Shown: in pieces, positions 51,194 to 59,448 of the stretch
How positions within the stretch are numbered: the first letter of the stretch is position 1
Layout: each line of letters opens with the position of its first letter
NCBI GenBank assembly: GCA_963695075.1
Contig: CAVOFR010000008.1
Coordinates: forward strand, 186,001 to 250,000
Direction: 5' to 3'
DNA length: 64,000 nt
From: CAWCAL01 sp963695075
Lineage (GTDB): Bacteria; Actinomycetota; Acidimicrobiia; Acidimicrobiales; CAWCAL01
Program-made: the position numbers and the translations under genes
The notes under the pieces: model-generated
The model's input: the letters and a program-made list of their open reading frames with translations, nothing else
Database searches by the model: none
Told to the model about the DNA's origin: nothing

Positions 51194-51499
51194 ATGACTG
51201 AAACTGCGATGTTCGTGAAACTGACAGCGGCCGACGGGAAGCGTGAGCAGCTTCTCGAGGTACTCTCGTCCATGCTGCCCGCGGTCGAGGGCGAGGATGG
51301 CACGCTGCTGTACCTCCTGCACACCGACGACACCGACTCGAACGTCGTCTGGATGTACGAGCGCTACACCGACGCCGATGCACTGGTGACCCACTCCTCC
51401 AGCGAGGCGATGGCCACGCTGATCGGCAGCCTCGGCGAGCTGGTCGGCGATTCACCGATGATGGTGCAGGTCACACCCACCGGCGGCAAGGGCGCCTGA
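51194..51499 (+). CDS. Antibiotic biosynthesis monooxygenase (ABM) domain protein
   Basis: A 101-residue single-domain dimeric alpha-beta barrel protein of the ABM/YgiN type: MFVKLTAADGKREQLLEVLS at the N-terminus and VVWMYERYTDADALVTHSSS later. Members act as quinol monooxygenases or heme-degrading enzymes, or have unknown roles; no haem or quinone context is seen. It stands 29 nt before trpC and could be in the same transcript. Confidence 0.85.
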   Translation: MTETAMFVKLTAADGKREQLLEVLSSMLPAVEGEDGTLLYLLHTDDTDSNVVWMYERYTDADALVTHSSSEAMATLIGSLGELVGDSPMMVQVTPTGGKGA

Positions 51500-51528
51500 A
51501 GCGGGCGAAGCCTTCCCCGAGGTTCCGC

Positions 51529-52314
51529 GTGGCCGCCACCTATCTCGACCGGATCCTCGCGGCACACCGTGAGGCCGCAACCGTCGACCGCCGTTCCCTG
51601 GTGGACCTGCGGGCACGCGCCGGCGACTGTCCGCCCCCGCGAGACTTCGCCTCCGGCGTCGGCCGCCCCGGCCTCGGGGTGATCGCCGAAGTCAAACGAG
51701 CCTCACCCTCGAGGGGCCCGATCGCTCCCGACCTGGAACCGGGCACTCTCGCCGCCGCGTACGAAGCCGGTGGCGCATCGTGCGTCTCGGTCCTCACCGA
51801 TCGCGAGTTCTTCTCGGGCTCACCGGAAGATCTGGTGGCAGCCCGGGCGGGAACCTCCCTGCCGGTACTCCGAAAGGACTTCACCGTGTCTGCGGCCGAT
51901 GTCCACGACGCCCGCATCATGGGGGCCGACGCCGTGCTGCTGATCGTCGCGGCGCTCGGTCGCCTCGAGCTCGAGGAGCTCCATGGCACGGCAATCGACC
52001 TGGGCCTCACCGCCCTGGTCGAGGTGCACGACGAGCCCGAGGCGCAACGGGCGTTGGAGATCGGGGCCGGTGTCATCGGGGTGAATCAACGGGATCTCGT
52101 CACGTTCTCGGTGGACACCGATCGGGCGGTCAGGGTCGGGCGACAGCTTCCTGACGACGTCCTCCGGGTCGCCGAGAGCGGTATCGAGCGTCCGTCCGAC
52201 CTCGCGGTTCTCCAGACCGCCGGGTTCGACGCCGTGCTGGTCGGGGAGAGCCTCGTCCGAAGCGCCGATCCCCGCGCCGCGGTGGCGGCGATGGTGGAAG
52301 CCGGTGCGAATTGA
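51529..52314 (+). CDS. trpC: Indole-3-glycerol phosphate synthase
   Basis: A 261-residue TIM-barrel enzyme of tryptophan synthesis. It has the start TYLDRILAAHREA, the catalytic block VIAEVKRASPSRGPI (Glu and Lys), VLRKDFTVSAADVHDARIMG, IGVNQRDLVTFSVD and VAESGIERPSDLAVL. Length is typical. The GTG start at 51529 follows a CGAGG sequence. It heads trpC-trpF-trpB-trpA; a TAGCGT box before trpF suggests an internal promoter. Confidence 0.96.
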   Translation: MAATYLDRILAAHREAATVDRRSLVDLRARAGDCPPPRDFASGVGRPGLGVIAEVKRASPSRGPIAPDLEPGTLAAAYEAGGASCVSVLTDREFFSGSPEDLVAARAGTSLPVLRKDFTVSAADVHDARIMGADAVLLIVAALGRLELEELHGTAIDLGLTALVEVHDEPEAQRALEIGAGVIGVNQRDLVTFSVDTDRAVRVGRQLPDDVLRVAESGIERPSDLAVLQTAGFDAVLVGESLVRSADPRAAVAAMVEAGAN

Positions 52315-52340
52315 CCGGCGAGAGACCGCCAGCGGTCGGG

Positions 52341-52346
52341 TAGCGT
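52341..52346 (+). promoter_or_regulatory. Possible -10 box (TAGCGT) before trpF
   Basis: TAGCGT lies 13 nt before the ATG of trpF in the 45-bp trpC-trpF gap; it may be an internal promoter. Confidence 0.3.
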
Positions 52347-52359
52347 CAACCCGAACCTC

Positions 52360-53016
52360 ATGTTCGTCAAGATCTGTGGCATCACCACCGAGGAGGACGG
52401 TCTCTTGGCCGTGGGGCTGGGAGCCGACGCCCTCGGTTTCGTCTTCGCTCCCAGCAAGCGTCGGGTGACCGTTCGCACGGCCCGGGACATCGCCTCCCGG
52501 CTGCCGGACGACGTGATGACCATCGGCGTGTTCAAGGACGAGACCCCCAATCGCGTCGTCGAATCGGTCCATCGGGCCGGCCTGGTCGGCGCCCAGCTCC
52601 ACGGGCACGAATCACCCGAACAGGTGGCGCACATCCGCGAGCGGCTCAGGTTCGTGGTCAAGGCCTTCGCCGCCGGGTCGCCCGAGCTGAAGCACATCGA
52701 CCGGTATCCCGTCGACGCCGTTCTCCTCGACGCGCCGTCTCCGGGCTCGGGCGAGGTCTTCGACTGGAGCCTGGCCGAGGGGATTCCCGACAACAAGAGG
52801 ATGATTCTCGCCGGTGGGCTCACCCCATCCAATGTCGGAGCGGCCGTTCGCCAGACCGAACCATGGGGAGTCGACGTGTCGTCGGGCGTGGAACGTCGAC
52901 CGGGCCACAAGGACGGTCCGCTCATTCGCCGATTCGTGGCCAACGCCCGGGCCGCGGAGCCCGAGCCCCAGCACGCCGAGGGTGCGCTGCCCTACGACTG
53001 GCGCGACGACGGCTGA
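52360..53016 (+). CDS. trpF: Phosphoribosylanthranilate isomerase
   Basis: A 218-residue TIM-barrel isomerase of tryptophan synthesis. MFVKICGITTEEDGLLAVGL carries the catalytic cysteine of the KICG motif, and GADALGFVFAPSKRRV, AGLVGAQLHGHESPE, MILAGGLTPSNVGAA and GVDVSSGVERRPGHKD are typical. A separate trpF is notable for an actinobacterium, since many use the dual enzyme PriA; the hisA/priA gene is not in this window, so redundancy cannot be judged here. Confidence 0.96.
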   Translation: MFVKICGITTEEDGLLAVGLGADALGFVFAPSKRRVTVRTARDIASRLPDDVMTIGVFKDETPNRVVESVHRAGLVGAQLHGHESPEQVAHIRERLRFVVKAFAAGSPELKHIDRYPVDAVLLDAPSPGSGEVFDWSLAEGIPDNKRMILAGGLTPSNVGAAVRQTEPWGVDVSSGVERRPGHKDGPLIRRFVANARAAEPEPQHAEGALPYDWRDDG

Positions 53017-53028
53017 CCGGAGCACGAG

Positions 53029-54183
53029 ATGACCATGAGTGAACCGTCCGCGGGCGGCTACTTCGGAGAATTCGGAGGGCTGTTCGTCCCCGAGACCCTG
53101 GTGCCGGCGCTCCAGGAGTTGGAACGGGCGTTCCGCGATGCCTGGCTCGACACGGCGTTCCGTGCCGAGCTCGACGACTACCTGCAGCACTACGCCGGAC
53201 GACCTTCGGCGCTCACCGACTGCCCGAATCTCTCCGAGGTCCTGGGATGCCACGTGACGCTGAAGCGGGAGGACCTGAATCACACCGGGTCCCACAAGAT
53301 CAACAACGTCCTGGGCCAGGCTCTCCTGGCCAAGCGCATGGGAAAGCGTCGCCTGGTGGCCGAGACCGGCGCCGGCCAGCACGGTGTCGCCACCGCCACC
53401 GCTGCCGCCCGATTCGGACTCGAATGCACCGTCTACATGGGCGAGGTCGACATGGCCCGCCAGGAGCTCAACGTGTTCCGGATGCGCCTGCTGGGCGCTG
53501 AGGTCCGTCCGGCGCGCACCGGGAGCCGCACCTTGAAGGACGCGGTCAACGAGGCCATGCGCGACTGGGTGGCGACCGTCGAGCACAGCCACTACTGCCT
53601 CGGATCGGTCATGGGTCCGCACCCGTATCCCTGGATGGTGCGGGAGTTCCACCGCGTGCTGGGCGAGGAGGCCCGAGAGCAGTTCGCCGAACGCCACGGC
53701 GGTGTGCCCGACGTGGTCACGGCCTGTGTCGGCGGTGGATCGAACGCAGCCGGGATATTCGCGGGCTTCGCCGACACCGACGCCGAGCTGGTGGGCGTCG
53801 AACCCGCCGGAGGGGCGGCAATCGCCCGAGGAGTGCCGGGTGTCGTGCACGGCATGAAGTCGTACCTCCTCCAGGACGAATGGGGACAGGTGCTCGAGGC
53901 CCAGAGCATCTCGGCCGGCCTGGACTACCCGGGCGTCGGTCCTGAGCACGCCGCGCTCGCGGCCAGCGGGCGGGCCCGTTACGTCCAGGTGACCGACGAG
54001 CAGGTCATCGAGGCCTTCCAGCTCCTGTCGCGCAGCGAGGGCATCATCCCGGCGCTCGAATCCGCTCACGCCGTCGCCTGGATGGCGATGGCCCGCGAGG
54101 AGTTGGCCGGCCGGAGGGTGCTGTGCAATCTGTCGGGGCGAGGTGAGAAGGACGCTCCGCAGATGATGGAGATCCTGGGATGA
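53029..54183 (+). CDS. trpB: Tryptophan synthase beta chain
   Basis: A 384-residue PLP enzyme that joins indole and serine. The PLP lysine is in NHTGSHKINNVLGQALLAKR near residue 91, the phosphate loop is ACVGGGSNAAG, and ETGAGQHGVATATAAA and EGIIPALESAHAVAW are also typical of TrpB1. The N-terminus (SAGGYFGEFGGLFVPETLVP) is complete. It overlaps trpA by 4 nt, as in most bacteria. Confidence 0.97.
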   Translation: MTMSEPSAGGYFGEFGGLFVPETLVPALQELERAFRDAWLDTAFRAELDDYLQHYAGRPSALTDCPNLSEVLGCHVTLKREDLNHTGSHKINNVLGQALLAKRMGKRRLVAETGAGQHGVATATAAARFGLECTVYMGEVDMARQELNVFRMRLLGAEVRPARTGSRTLKDAVNEAMRDWVATVEHSHYCLGSVMGPHPYPWMVREFHRVLGEEAREQFAERHGGVPDVVTACVGGGSNAAGIFAGFADTDAELVGVEPAGGAAIARGVPGVVHGMKSYLLQDEWGQVLEAQSISAGLDYPGVGPEHAALAASGRARYVQVTDEQVIEAFQLLSRSEGIIPALESAHAVAWMAMAREELAGRRVLCNLSGRGEKDAPQMMEILG

Positions 54184-54968
54184 GCGCAGGGGCAATCCAG
54201 AGCGCTCTCCAGCACCGCCGCGGCGAGGGCGGGAAGGGGTTGATTCCCTACGTGATGGGTGGGATGCAACCCGACTGGCTCGACGTGGTGCGCGCCCTCG
54301 GCGACGCCGGTGCCGATGCGATCGAGGTGGGGATTCCGTTCTCCGACCCGGTGATGGACGGGCCGGTGATCCAGCAGGCCGGAGAGCAGGCGCTCACCGC
54401 AGGGGCCACACCACTCGGCCTCATCGACGCGCTGGCCGACGTCGACGCCGGCGTTCCCATCGCCGTGATGACCTACTACAACCCGATCCTGCGGGCCGGG
54501 GAACACCGCTTCGCGTCCATGCTCGCCGCAGCCGGCATCAGCGGAGCCATCGTCCCGGACGTTCCACTCGAGGAGCTCGACCCCTGGGAGGCCGCGGCCC
54601 GAGAGTCACGGATCGAGACGATCCTCCTCGCCGCCCCGACCGCCGATGATGCTCGACTGGCCCGGATCAGCGAACGGTCCCGGGGATTCGTCTACGGGAT
54701 CGGTCTGTTGGGCGTCACCGGCGAGCGGACCGCCGTGGCCGACAGCGCCACCACGATCGCCGCTCGACTGAAGCAGATCACCGATCTTCCGGTGCTGGTC
54801 GGCGTCGGCGTATCGACCGCCCGACAGGCGGCCGAGGTCTCGGCGGTCTCCGATGGTGTCGTCGTCGGTTCGGCCCTGGTGCGGCGACTGCTCGAGGGTT
54901 GCGGGCCCCTCGGGGCGGGTCGCTTCGTGGCCGAGCTCCGCGAGGCGATCGACGGCAACCGACGGTGA
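54180..54968 (+). CDS. trpA: Tryptophan synthase alpha chain
   Basis: A 262-residue TIM-barrel subunit that cleaves indole-3-glycerol phosphate. The catalytic glutamate lies in AIEVGIPFSDPVMDGPVIQ, which also holds the aspartate; PIAVMTYYNPILRAG and SRGFVYGIGLLGVTGER follow. It forms the channelled complex with TrpB, with which it overlaps by 4 nt. The small membrane protein gene begins 4 nt after its stop. Confidence 0.96.
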   Translation: MSAGAIQSALQHRRGEGGKGLIPYVMGGMQPDWLDVVRALGDAGADAIEVGIPFSDPVMDGPVIQQAGEQALTAGATPLGLIDALADVDAGVPIAVMTYYNPILRAGEHRFASMLAAAGISGAIVPDVPLEELDPWEAAARESRIETILLAAPTADDARLARISERSRGFVYGIGLLGVTGERTAVADSATTIAARLKQITDLPVLVGVGVSTARQAAEVSAVSDGVVVGSALVRRLLEGCGPLGAGRFVAELREAIDGNRR

Positions 54969-54972
54969 GGGA

Positions 54973-55215
54973 ATGCGCATCCGGGCCGGCGGGTTCGAAG
55001 GGCTGATGACTCCCGGATCGACGATCGCCGCCGGTGTCTTCCGCGAGCTCCTTCTCCCGCGGACCGACGCCGGAGTCCTGACCGAGGTCATCCTCGTAGC
55101 CCTGATCGGCGGCGTCGCGTTCTGGCTCGCCCGTCACGACCGCGAGCTGCGGATCTTCGTCGCTGGATGTGTCGTGTTCACGTACGCGTTCTTCGGCCTT
55201 CGGGCGGTCCATTGA
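54973..55215 (+). CDS. Small hydrophobic protein of unknown function
   Basis: An 80-residue product, MRIRAGGFEGLMTPGSTIAA at the start, with two predicted membrane helices (about residues 36-53 and 60-76). It is not recognised. The ATG follows GTGAGGGA, a fair ribosome site, and it starts just after trpA, so it is probably co-transcribed with the trp genes. The last 21 bases of the gene (including the stop) are repeated with one change at 55239-55259. Confidence 0.55.
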   Translation: MRIRAGGFEGLMTPGSTIAAGVFRELLLPRTDAGVLTEVILVALIGGVAFWLARHDRELRIFVAGCVVFTYAFFGLRAVH

Positions 55216-55259
55216 CCGCCTTGAGGCTTTCCATGAAAGGCCTTCGGGCGGCCCATTGA
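55195..55259. repeat. 21-bp direct repeat with stem-loops after the small membrane gene
   Basis: Copies at 55195-55215 and 55239-55259 share GGCCTTCGGGCGG and CCATTGA with a single difference. The first also forms a stem GGCGGT/ACCGCC around the stop codon. It may be a terminator region or a scar of a small duplication. Confidence 0.6.
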
Positions 55260-55273
55260 ATCGCGAGGTCTCG

Positions 55274-56659
55274 ATGACCCAGACCAACGGCACAACGCAT
55301 GAAGCCGATCTGATCGTCGTCGGCGGGGGCGCCGCTGGACTGGGCGCGGCCCGGGCCGCCCGGTACCGAGGCCGGTCCGTGATCCTGGTGAACGCCGGAC
55401 CGATCGGCGGTGACTGCACATTCACGGGGTGTGTGCCGTCCAAGGCGCTGCTCGCGGGCGCCGGGGCGGGAGCCTCGTTCGCCGACGCCATGCGACGCGT
55501 CCACGAGACGATCGCGGCGATCGCTGCCACCGAGACCGCCGATGTCCTGCGATCGGAAGGGATCACCGTCGTCGAAGGGTGGGCCAGGCTCCGCTCCGAC
55601 GGCGACGTCGAGGTCGACGGTACGCGGTTGCACGGTCGCCGGACCATCGTGGCGACCGGCACCGCACCCTTCGTTCCGCCCCTACCCGGCATCGACACCG
55701 TCGACATCCTGACCAACGAGACCCTGTTCGATCTCGCCGAGGCACCATCGTCGATGGCGATCCTCGGCGGTGGACCGATCGGCGTCGAGATGGCCCAGGC
55801 CTTCGCCAAGCTCGGCGTGGCGGTCACGCTCTACGAGGCCGAATCGCGCCTCCTGCCCGGCGAGGAACCCGACGCGTCCGTCCTGATCTCAGACGTGCTG
55901 CGTCGCGACGGTGTGGACGTCCGGGTCGACGCCCGGGTCGAACGGGTGGCGCCGACCGCCGCCGGCTTCATCCGACTGACCGACGGTGGCGGGGGAGTGG
56001 TCGATGCCGAACGGCTCCTGGTCGCAGTGGGACGTCGACCCGCGTCCGACGGCCTCGAGCTGGAGTCGGCCGGGATCGACCTCGACCAGCGGGGCTACAT
56101 CAAGACCTCGGACGACCTGTCCACATCGTCGCCCGGGGTCTACGCCATCGGTGACATCACAGGAAGGTTGCAGCTCACCCACGCCGCGTTCGAGATGGGG
56201 CGCCTCGCGGTGGACAACGCGTTCTCCCGCCGGACGAAGCGGTTCGATGCGTCACGGGTGCCCTGGTGCACCTTCACGGCGCCGGAGGTTGCCAGGATCG
56301 GCGCCACCGAGAGCGACGCCGCCGGTCCAGGCGTCCGCGTCGCCGAATGGCCGATGAGCGCGGTCGACCGGGCCATCACCGACCGCCGCACGGACGGTTT
56401 CGTCAAGCTGATCTCAGGACCGGTGCCGGTGCTCGGCAACGCACTCGGGGGTGGTCGGCCGCTCGGCGCGACCATCGTCGGCGAGCGGGCCGGCGAGCTC
56501 ATCCACGAGGTGGCCCTCGCTATGCGCACCCGGATGTTCACCGGTCGGTTGGCCCAGACGACCCATGCCTACCCTTCGTGGTCGATGGCGGTGCAACAGT
56601 GCGCCAGGCTGTTCTTCACCGAGATCGACGGGCGCACCGCCCGCCCGGCCCGGGCCTGA
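55274..56659 (+). CDS. Pyridine nucleotide-disulfide oxidoreductase, mercuric reductase-like
   Basis: A 461-residue class I flavoprotein disulfide reductase. It has the FAD motif LIVVGGGAAGLGAARAARY, the redox disulfide GDCTFTGCVPSKALL, the NAD motif AILGGGPIGVEMAQAFAKLG and the second FAD site GVYAIGDITGRLQLTHAA. The dimer interface at the C-terminus has HAYPSWSMAVQQCA where many family members have HAHPT. It resembles MerA/dihydrolipoamide dehydrogenase-like proteins but lacks the N-terminal metal domain and C-terminal cysteine pair of true MerA, so mercury reduction is not claimed. Its last codons lie in a 31-bp repeat. Confidence 0.85.
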   Translation: MTQTNGTTHEADLIVVGGGAAGLGAARAARYRGRSVILVNAGPIGGDCTFTGCVPSKALLAGAGAGASFADAMRRVHETIAAIAATETADVLRSEGITVVEGWARLRSDGDVEVDGTRLHGRRTIVATGTAPFVPPLPGIDTVDILTNETLFDLAEAPSSMAILGGGPIGVEMAQAFAKLGVAVTLYEAESRLLPGEEPDASVLISDVLRRDGVDVRVDARVERVAPTAAGFIRLTDGGGGVVDAERLLVAVGRRPASDGLELESAGIDLDQRGYIKTSDDLSTSSPGVYAIGDITGRLQLTHAAFEMGRLAVDNAFSRRTKRFDASRVPWCTFTAPEVARIGATESDAAGPGVRVAEWPMSAVDRAITDRRTDGFVKLISGPVPVLGNALGGGRPLGATIVGERAGELIHEVALAMRTRMFTGRLAQTTHAYPSWSMAVQQCARLFFTEIDGRTARPARA

Positions 56660-56675
56660 CCCGCCGAGCTGCACC
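56645..56675 (+). repeat. 31-bp direct repeat, left copy (end of flavoprotein gene)
   Basis: Identical over 31 bases to 57986-58016; the shared core includes CCCGGGCCTGACCCGCCGAG. The left copy contains the flavoprotein stop codon. The pair brackets the DUF3179 gene. Confidence 0.9.
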
Positions 56676-56715
56676 AGACGCGGAATGCGACCGAACGGCG
56701 GGGGGTTGCCTCGGC

Positions 56716-57981
56716 ATGAGACTCCGCGGGAAGAGGAAGTGCCTGCTCGGCATCGTCGCCGTTGCCGCCGTGTTCGCCGTGGCCTGTGGCTCCGACCAGC
56801 CGGTCGCCAGCTCCGACCCGTCCGACGCGGCCGCGGCCGAGCACGGCGAGGGATGTGATCCGGACTACGTCGCGAGCGACGATGTCAGCGACCCGGACGC
56901 CAGACCGGTCGGCTCGTCCGAGCGAGGGTCCGACTCCGAGTCGGCCCTGCCCCCGGCCCATTTGGACACCGATACGTTCCCCGAGGCCCTGATTCCGAGG
57001 GAGCAGATCATCTCGGGCGGACCGCCACCGGACGGGATTCCACCCATCGACGACCCCCGCTTCTTCTCGGTGGCCGACACCACCTTTCTCTGTGACGAGG
57101 AACCGGTGGTGGTCCTCGACACCGATGGCGACGCCCGGGCCTACCCCATCCAGATCATGACCTGGCACGAGATCGTGAATGATGTCGTCGGAGGCGAGCC
57201 GGTGACGGTGTCCTACTGTCCGCTGTGCAACTCAGCGCTCGCGTATCGGCGGGACATCGGTGACCGGGTGCTGGACTTCGGTACCTCCGGCTCGCTGTAC
57301 CAGTCGGCCCTGCTGATGTACGACCGCCAGACCGAGTCGCTCTGGACCCATTTCGACGGACGGTCGGTGGTGGGGGAGCTGTTCGGGACCGAGCTCGAGG
57401 TGATCCCGATGGCCACGGTGAGCTGGGCCGACTTCGCCGCGTCCCACCCTGACGGCAAGGTCCTCAGCTGGCAGACCGGGCACGACCGGGACTACGGCAG
57501 GAACCCCTACCAGGGGTACGACCGGCGATCAGGACCTTTCGAGCCGTTCTTCCAGGGTGGGGTCGATGGCCGGTTGGGGGCGCAGGAGCGGGTCGTGGGC
57601 ATCACCGGGGATGCGGGCTTCGTCGCGGTCGAACGTGAGGAGCTCGTGGCTGATGGGGTGCTCGCCGTCGAGGACGGCGATCGGCCGCTCACGGTGTGGT
57701 TGAAGCCCGGGACGGCATCGGGTCTCGACGCCAACGTCGTGGCGGAGGGCGCCGACATCGGTGCGATCGGTGTGTTCGTCAACGACGTGGACGGTTCGGC
57801 GGTGACCTTCCGTCGGGACGGCGACGAGTTCGTCGACGAACACACCGGATCCCGGTGGAACATCCTGGGCCGGGCCGTCAGCGGACCCCACGAGGGGACG
57901 CAGCTCGACGCGGTGACCCACGTCGACACGTTCTGGTTCGCCTGGTCGACCTACCGGCCCGACACGTCGGTCGTGTCGTAG
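56716..57981 (+). CDS. DUF3179 lipoprotein
   Basis: A 421-residue lipoprotein with a signal peptide ending in the lipobox FAVACGSD (cysteine near residue 28). A disordered acidic region of about 70 residues follows, then a DUF3179 domain: PIQIMTWHEIVNDVVGGEPV, VSYCPLCNSALAYRR and LDFGTSGSLYQSALLMYDR. The CPLC pair may bind metal or form a disulfide. The function of DUF3179 is unknown. The gene is flanked by perfect 31-bp direct repeats, suggesting it was gained or can be lost as a unit. Confidence 0.85.
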   Translation: MRLRGKRKCLLGIVAVAAVFAVACGSDQPVASSDPSDAAAAEHGEGCDPDYVASDDVSDPDARPVGSSERGSDSESALPPAHLDTDTFPEALIPREQIISGGPPPDGIPPIDDPRFFSVADTTFLCDEEPVVVLDTDGDARAYPIQIMTWHEIVNDVVGGEPVTVSYCPLCNSALAYRRDIGDRVLDFGTSGSLYQSALLMYDRQTESLWTHFDGRSVVGELFGTELEVIPMATVSWADFAASHPDGKVLSWQTGHDRDYGRNPYQGYDRRSGPFEPFFQGGVDGRLGAQERVVGITGDAGFVAVEREELVADGVLAVEDGDRPLTVWLKPGTASGLDANVVAEGADIGAIGVFVNDVDGSAVTFRRDGDEFVDEHTGSRWNILGRAVSGPHEGTQLDAVTHVDTFWFAWSTYRPDTSVVS

Positions 57982-57985
57982 TCTT

Positions 57986-58016
57986 CCGGCCCGGGCCTGA
58001 CCCGCCGAGCTGCACC
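57986..58016 (+). repeat. 31-bp direct repeat, right copy (after DUF3179 gene)
   Basis: Perfect second copy of 56645-56675, placed 5 nt after the DUF3179 stop codon and 1341 bp from the left copy. Confidence 0.9.
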
Positions 58017-58027
58017 GGCCGCCCCCA

Positions 58028-58062
58028 GCCGAAATCTGGTCCCTCACCGTCGGTAGCCGACG
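58028..58062 (-). repeat. Hairpin-plus-core element, copy B (convergent gap)
   Basis: Read on the reverse strand, a stem CCGTCGG/CCGACGG around a 3-nt loop is followed by the core GGACCAGATTTCGG. An ungapped comparison with copy A (11150-11184) gives 26 of 33 matching bases. It follows the anti-sigma gene and may terminate it. Confidence 0.55.
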
Positions 58063-58095
58063 GTTGCGACGGGGCTGTCTCGGACCCGCTGGCCG

Positions 58096-58380
58096 CTATG
58101 TCCCGGCGAGTCCGCTGCCGTCGGGCGGATCCTCATCGTGTATCAGGCGGTTGCTGAAGTCACGCAGGGCCGAGGCGGTCGCCACCGGCAGCCGCTTCCT
58201 CCGGCGGCGCAGAGCCAGCCGGACGCCCTCCAGTACCTCGGCTTCGAGGCCGCAGCGCTCGCATTCGGCGAGATGGGCGGCGACCTGTTCGCGTCGGTTG
58301 TCGTCGAGCTCGCCGTCGAGTTGCGACTGGAGGATCTTGCCGACCTTCCGGCAGCTCATGGCACCCGGCTTGGATCTCAT
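58096..58380 (-). CDS. Zinc-binding anti-sigma factor (RsrA/ZAS type)
   Basis: A 94-residue protein with the zinc anti-sigma motif HLAECERCG (HxxxCxxC) near residues 36-44 and an upstream cysteine (MSCRKVGKILQ). It probably binds and inhibits the sigma factor encoded just upstream and may release it on oxidation. It has no membrane helix, so it is of the cytoplasmic RsrA/RshA type. It overlaps the sigma gene by 4 nt. Confidence 0.9.
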   Translation of the reverse strand: MRSKPGAMSCRKVGKILQSQLDGELDDNRREQVAAHLAECERCGLEAEVLEGVRLALRRRRKRLPVATASALRDFSNRLIHDEDPPDGSGLAGT

Positions 58381-58955
58381 CCTCGGTCCTCTCCCATCTG
58401 GTCCGAACCCGACCGGGGGTCGAATCCATTCCCCTCGAGGTGCCGACGTACGCGGGAGCGGGCTCGGTGGAGCCTGCTCATCACGGTTCCGATCGGAATG
58501 TCGAGCATGTCCGCGGCCTCCCGATACGAGAGATCGCCGAGATCGACGAGATCGACGACTTCGCGGAACTTGGTCGGAAGGCTCTCGAGCGCCTCCTCGA
58601 CGGTGGCATCGAAGAGACGATCGGTGACCTCGGACTCGGAGCTGGGCTGGACCGGGGATTCGGGAAGCTCGTCGAGTCCCCGGTCGGGGTCACGCAGGAG
58701 ATCGGGACGCTTCTTGCGCACCTGGTTCAGGTGGGCATTGCGCATGATCGTCAGCAGCCACGCCCGCGGGTATCGGCCGTCGAACCGCTCGATGGCCCGG
58801 AACGCACGGAGCAGCGTGTCCTGTACCAGGTCCTCGGCATCGCCCGGTCGGCGGGTGAGGCTCATGGCCACGCGGTAGAGGAGATCGAGCTCAGGCGTGA
58901 CGTACTCGTCGAACCGGGCCCGGGCCTCTGCGCTGGCGGTGGTGGGCTGCGGCAC
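58377..58955 (-). CDS. ECF sigma factor (SigH/SigR-like)
   Basis: A 192-residue ECF sigma factor. Region 2 has ELDLLYRVAMSLTRRPGDAE, DLVQDTLLRAFRAIERFDG and PRAWLLTIMRNAHLNQVRK; region 4 has ESLPTKFREVVDLVDLGDLS and YREAADMLDIPIGTVMSRLH. It resembles SigR/SigH, the thiol-oxidation sigma of actinobacteria, with a zinc anti-sigma gene coupled downstream. The GTG start has a TAGCGT box 6 nt upstream. A SigR-type promoter (GGGAAT...GTT) was not found before it. Confidence 0.92.
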   Translation of the reverse strand: MPQPTTASAEARARFDEYVTPELDLLYRVAMSLTRRPGDAEDLVQDTLLRAFRAIERFDGRYPRAWLLTIMRNAHLNQVRKKRPDLLRDPDRGLDELPESPVQPSSESEVTDRLFDATVEEALESLPTKFREVVDLVDLGDLSYREAADMLDIPIGTVMSRLHRARSRVRRHLEGNGFDPRSGSDQMGEDRG

Positions 58956-58961
58956 GCCGCC

Positions 58962-58967
58962 ACGCTA
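58962..58967 (-). promoter_or_regulatory. -10 box (TAGCGT) of the ECF sigma gene
   Basis: On the reverse strand TAGCGT lies 6 nt before the GTG at 58955. Confidence 0.45.
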
Positions 58968-59075
58968 TCTTCCCGGCCCCCCGAACGGATTTCGCACGGA
59001 TGGCCGACCCACAACCTGCCACCACTCTCCGCGGTCGACCCTCGAAGCATCCACCGAGATCGGCGAAACCCGGAA

Positions 59076-59081
59076 TACGGT
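59076..59081 (+). promoter_or_regulatory. Possible -10 box (TACGGT) of the HU gene
   Basis: TACGGT lies about 60 nt before the HU start, leaving a short leader with AAGGAG. Confidence 0.35.
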
Positions 59082-59142
59082 ACGCCCGCTGGAGATTCGA
59101 GTGCCGGGGCGGCATCGTCGCCTGGGCGGAGAAGGAGCACCA

Positions 59143-59424
59143 ATGAACAAGTCCGAACTCGTCGACACGATTGCGCAGCGGACCGGGCAGCCGGCTTCGC
59201 AGGTCGCCGACACCCTCAACACCTTCATCGACGTGGTCGGTGAGGTGGTGAACAGGGGTGAGGAGAAGTTGACCATTCCAGGGTTCATCTCGTTCGAGCA
59301 GACGATGCGCAAGGCCCGGACGGCTCGCAACCCGCGGACCGGCGAGCCGATCGCCGTGCCGGCCACCAAAGCGGTCAAGATCAGCGCTGGCTCGAAGCTG
59401 AAGGCGCGCGCCAAGGGCGTCTGA
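59143..59424 (+). CDS. hup: HU family DNA-binding protein
   Basis: A 93-residue nucleoid protein: MNKSELVDTIAQRTGQPASQ, the PGFISFEQTMRKARTARNPR arm region with the conserved RNPRTGE, and VKISAGSKLKARAKG at the C-terminus. It lacks the long lysine-rich tail of mycobacterial HupB. The ATG follows AAGGAGCACCA, a clear ribosome site. A perfect 16-bp inverted repeat follows and separates it from the FabZ-like gene. Confidence 0.95.
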   Translation: MNKSELVDTIAQRTGQPASQVADTLNTFIDVVGEVVNRGEEKLTIPGFISFEQTMRKARTARNPRTGEPIAVPATKAVKISAGSKLKARAKGV

Positions 59425-59448
59425 GCCACGGGTATCGCGATGTGACCT

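Noticed and set aside
55274..56659. True mercuric reductase
   Set aside because: It lacks the N-terminal metal domain and the C-terminal cysteine pair, and no mer genes are near.
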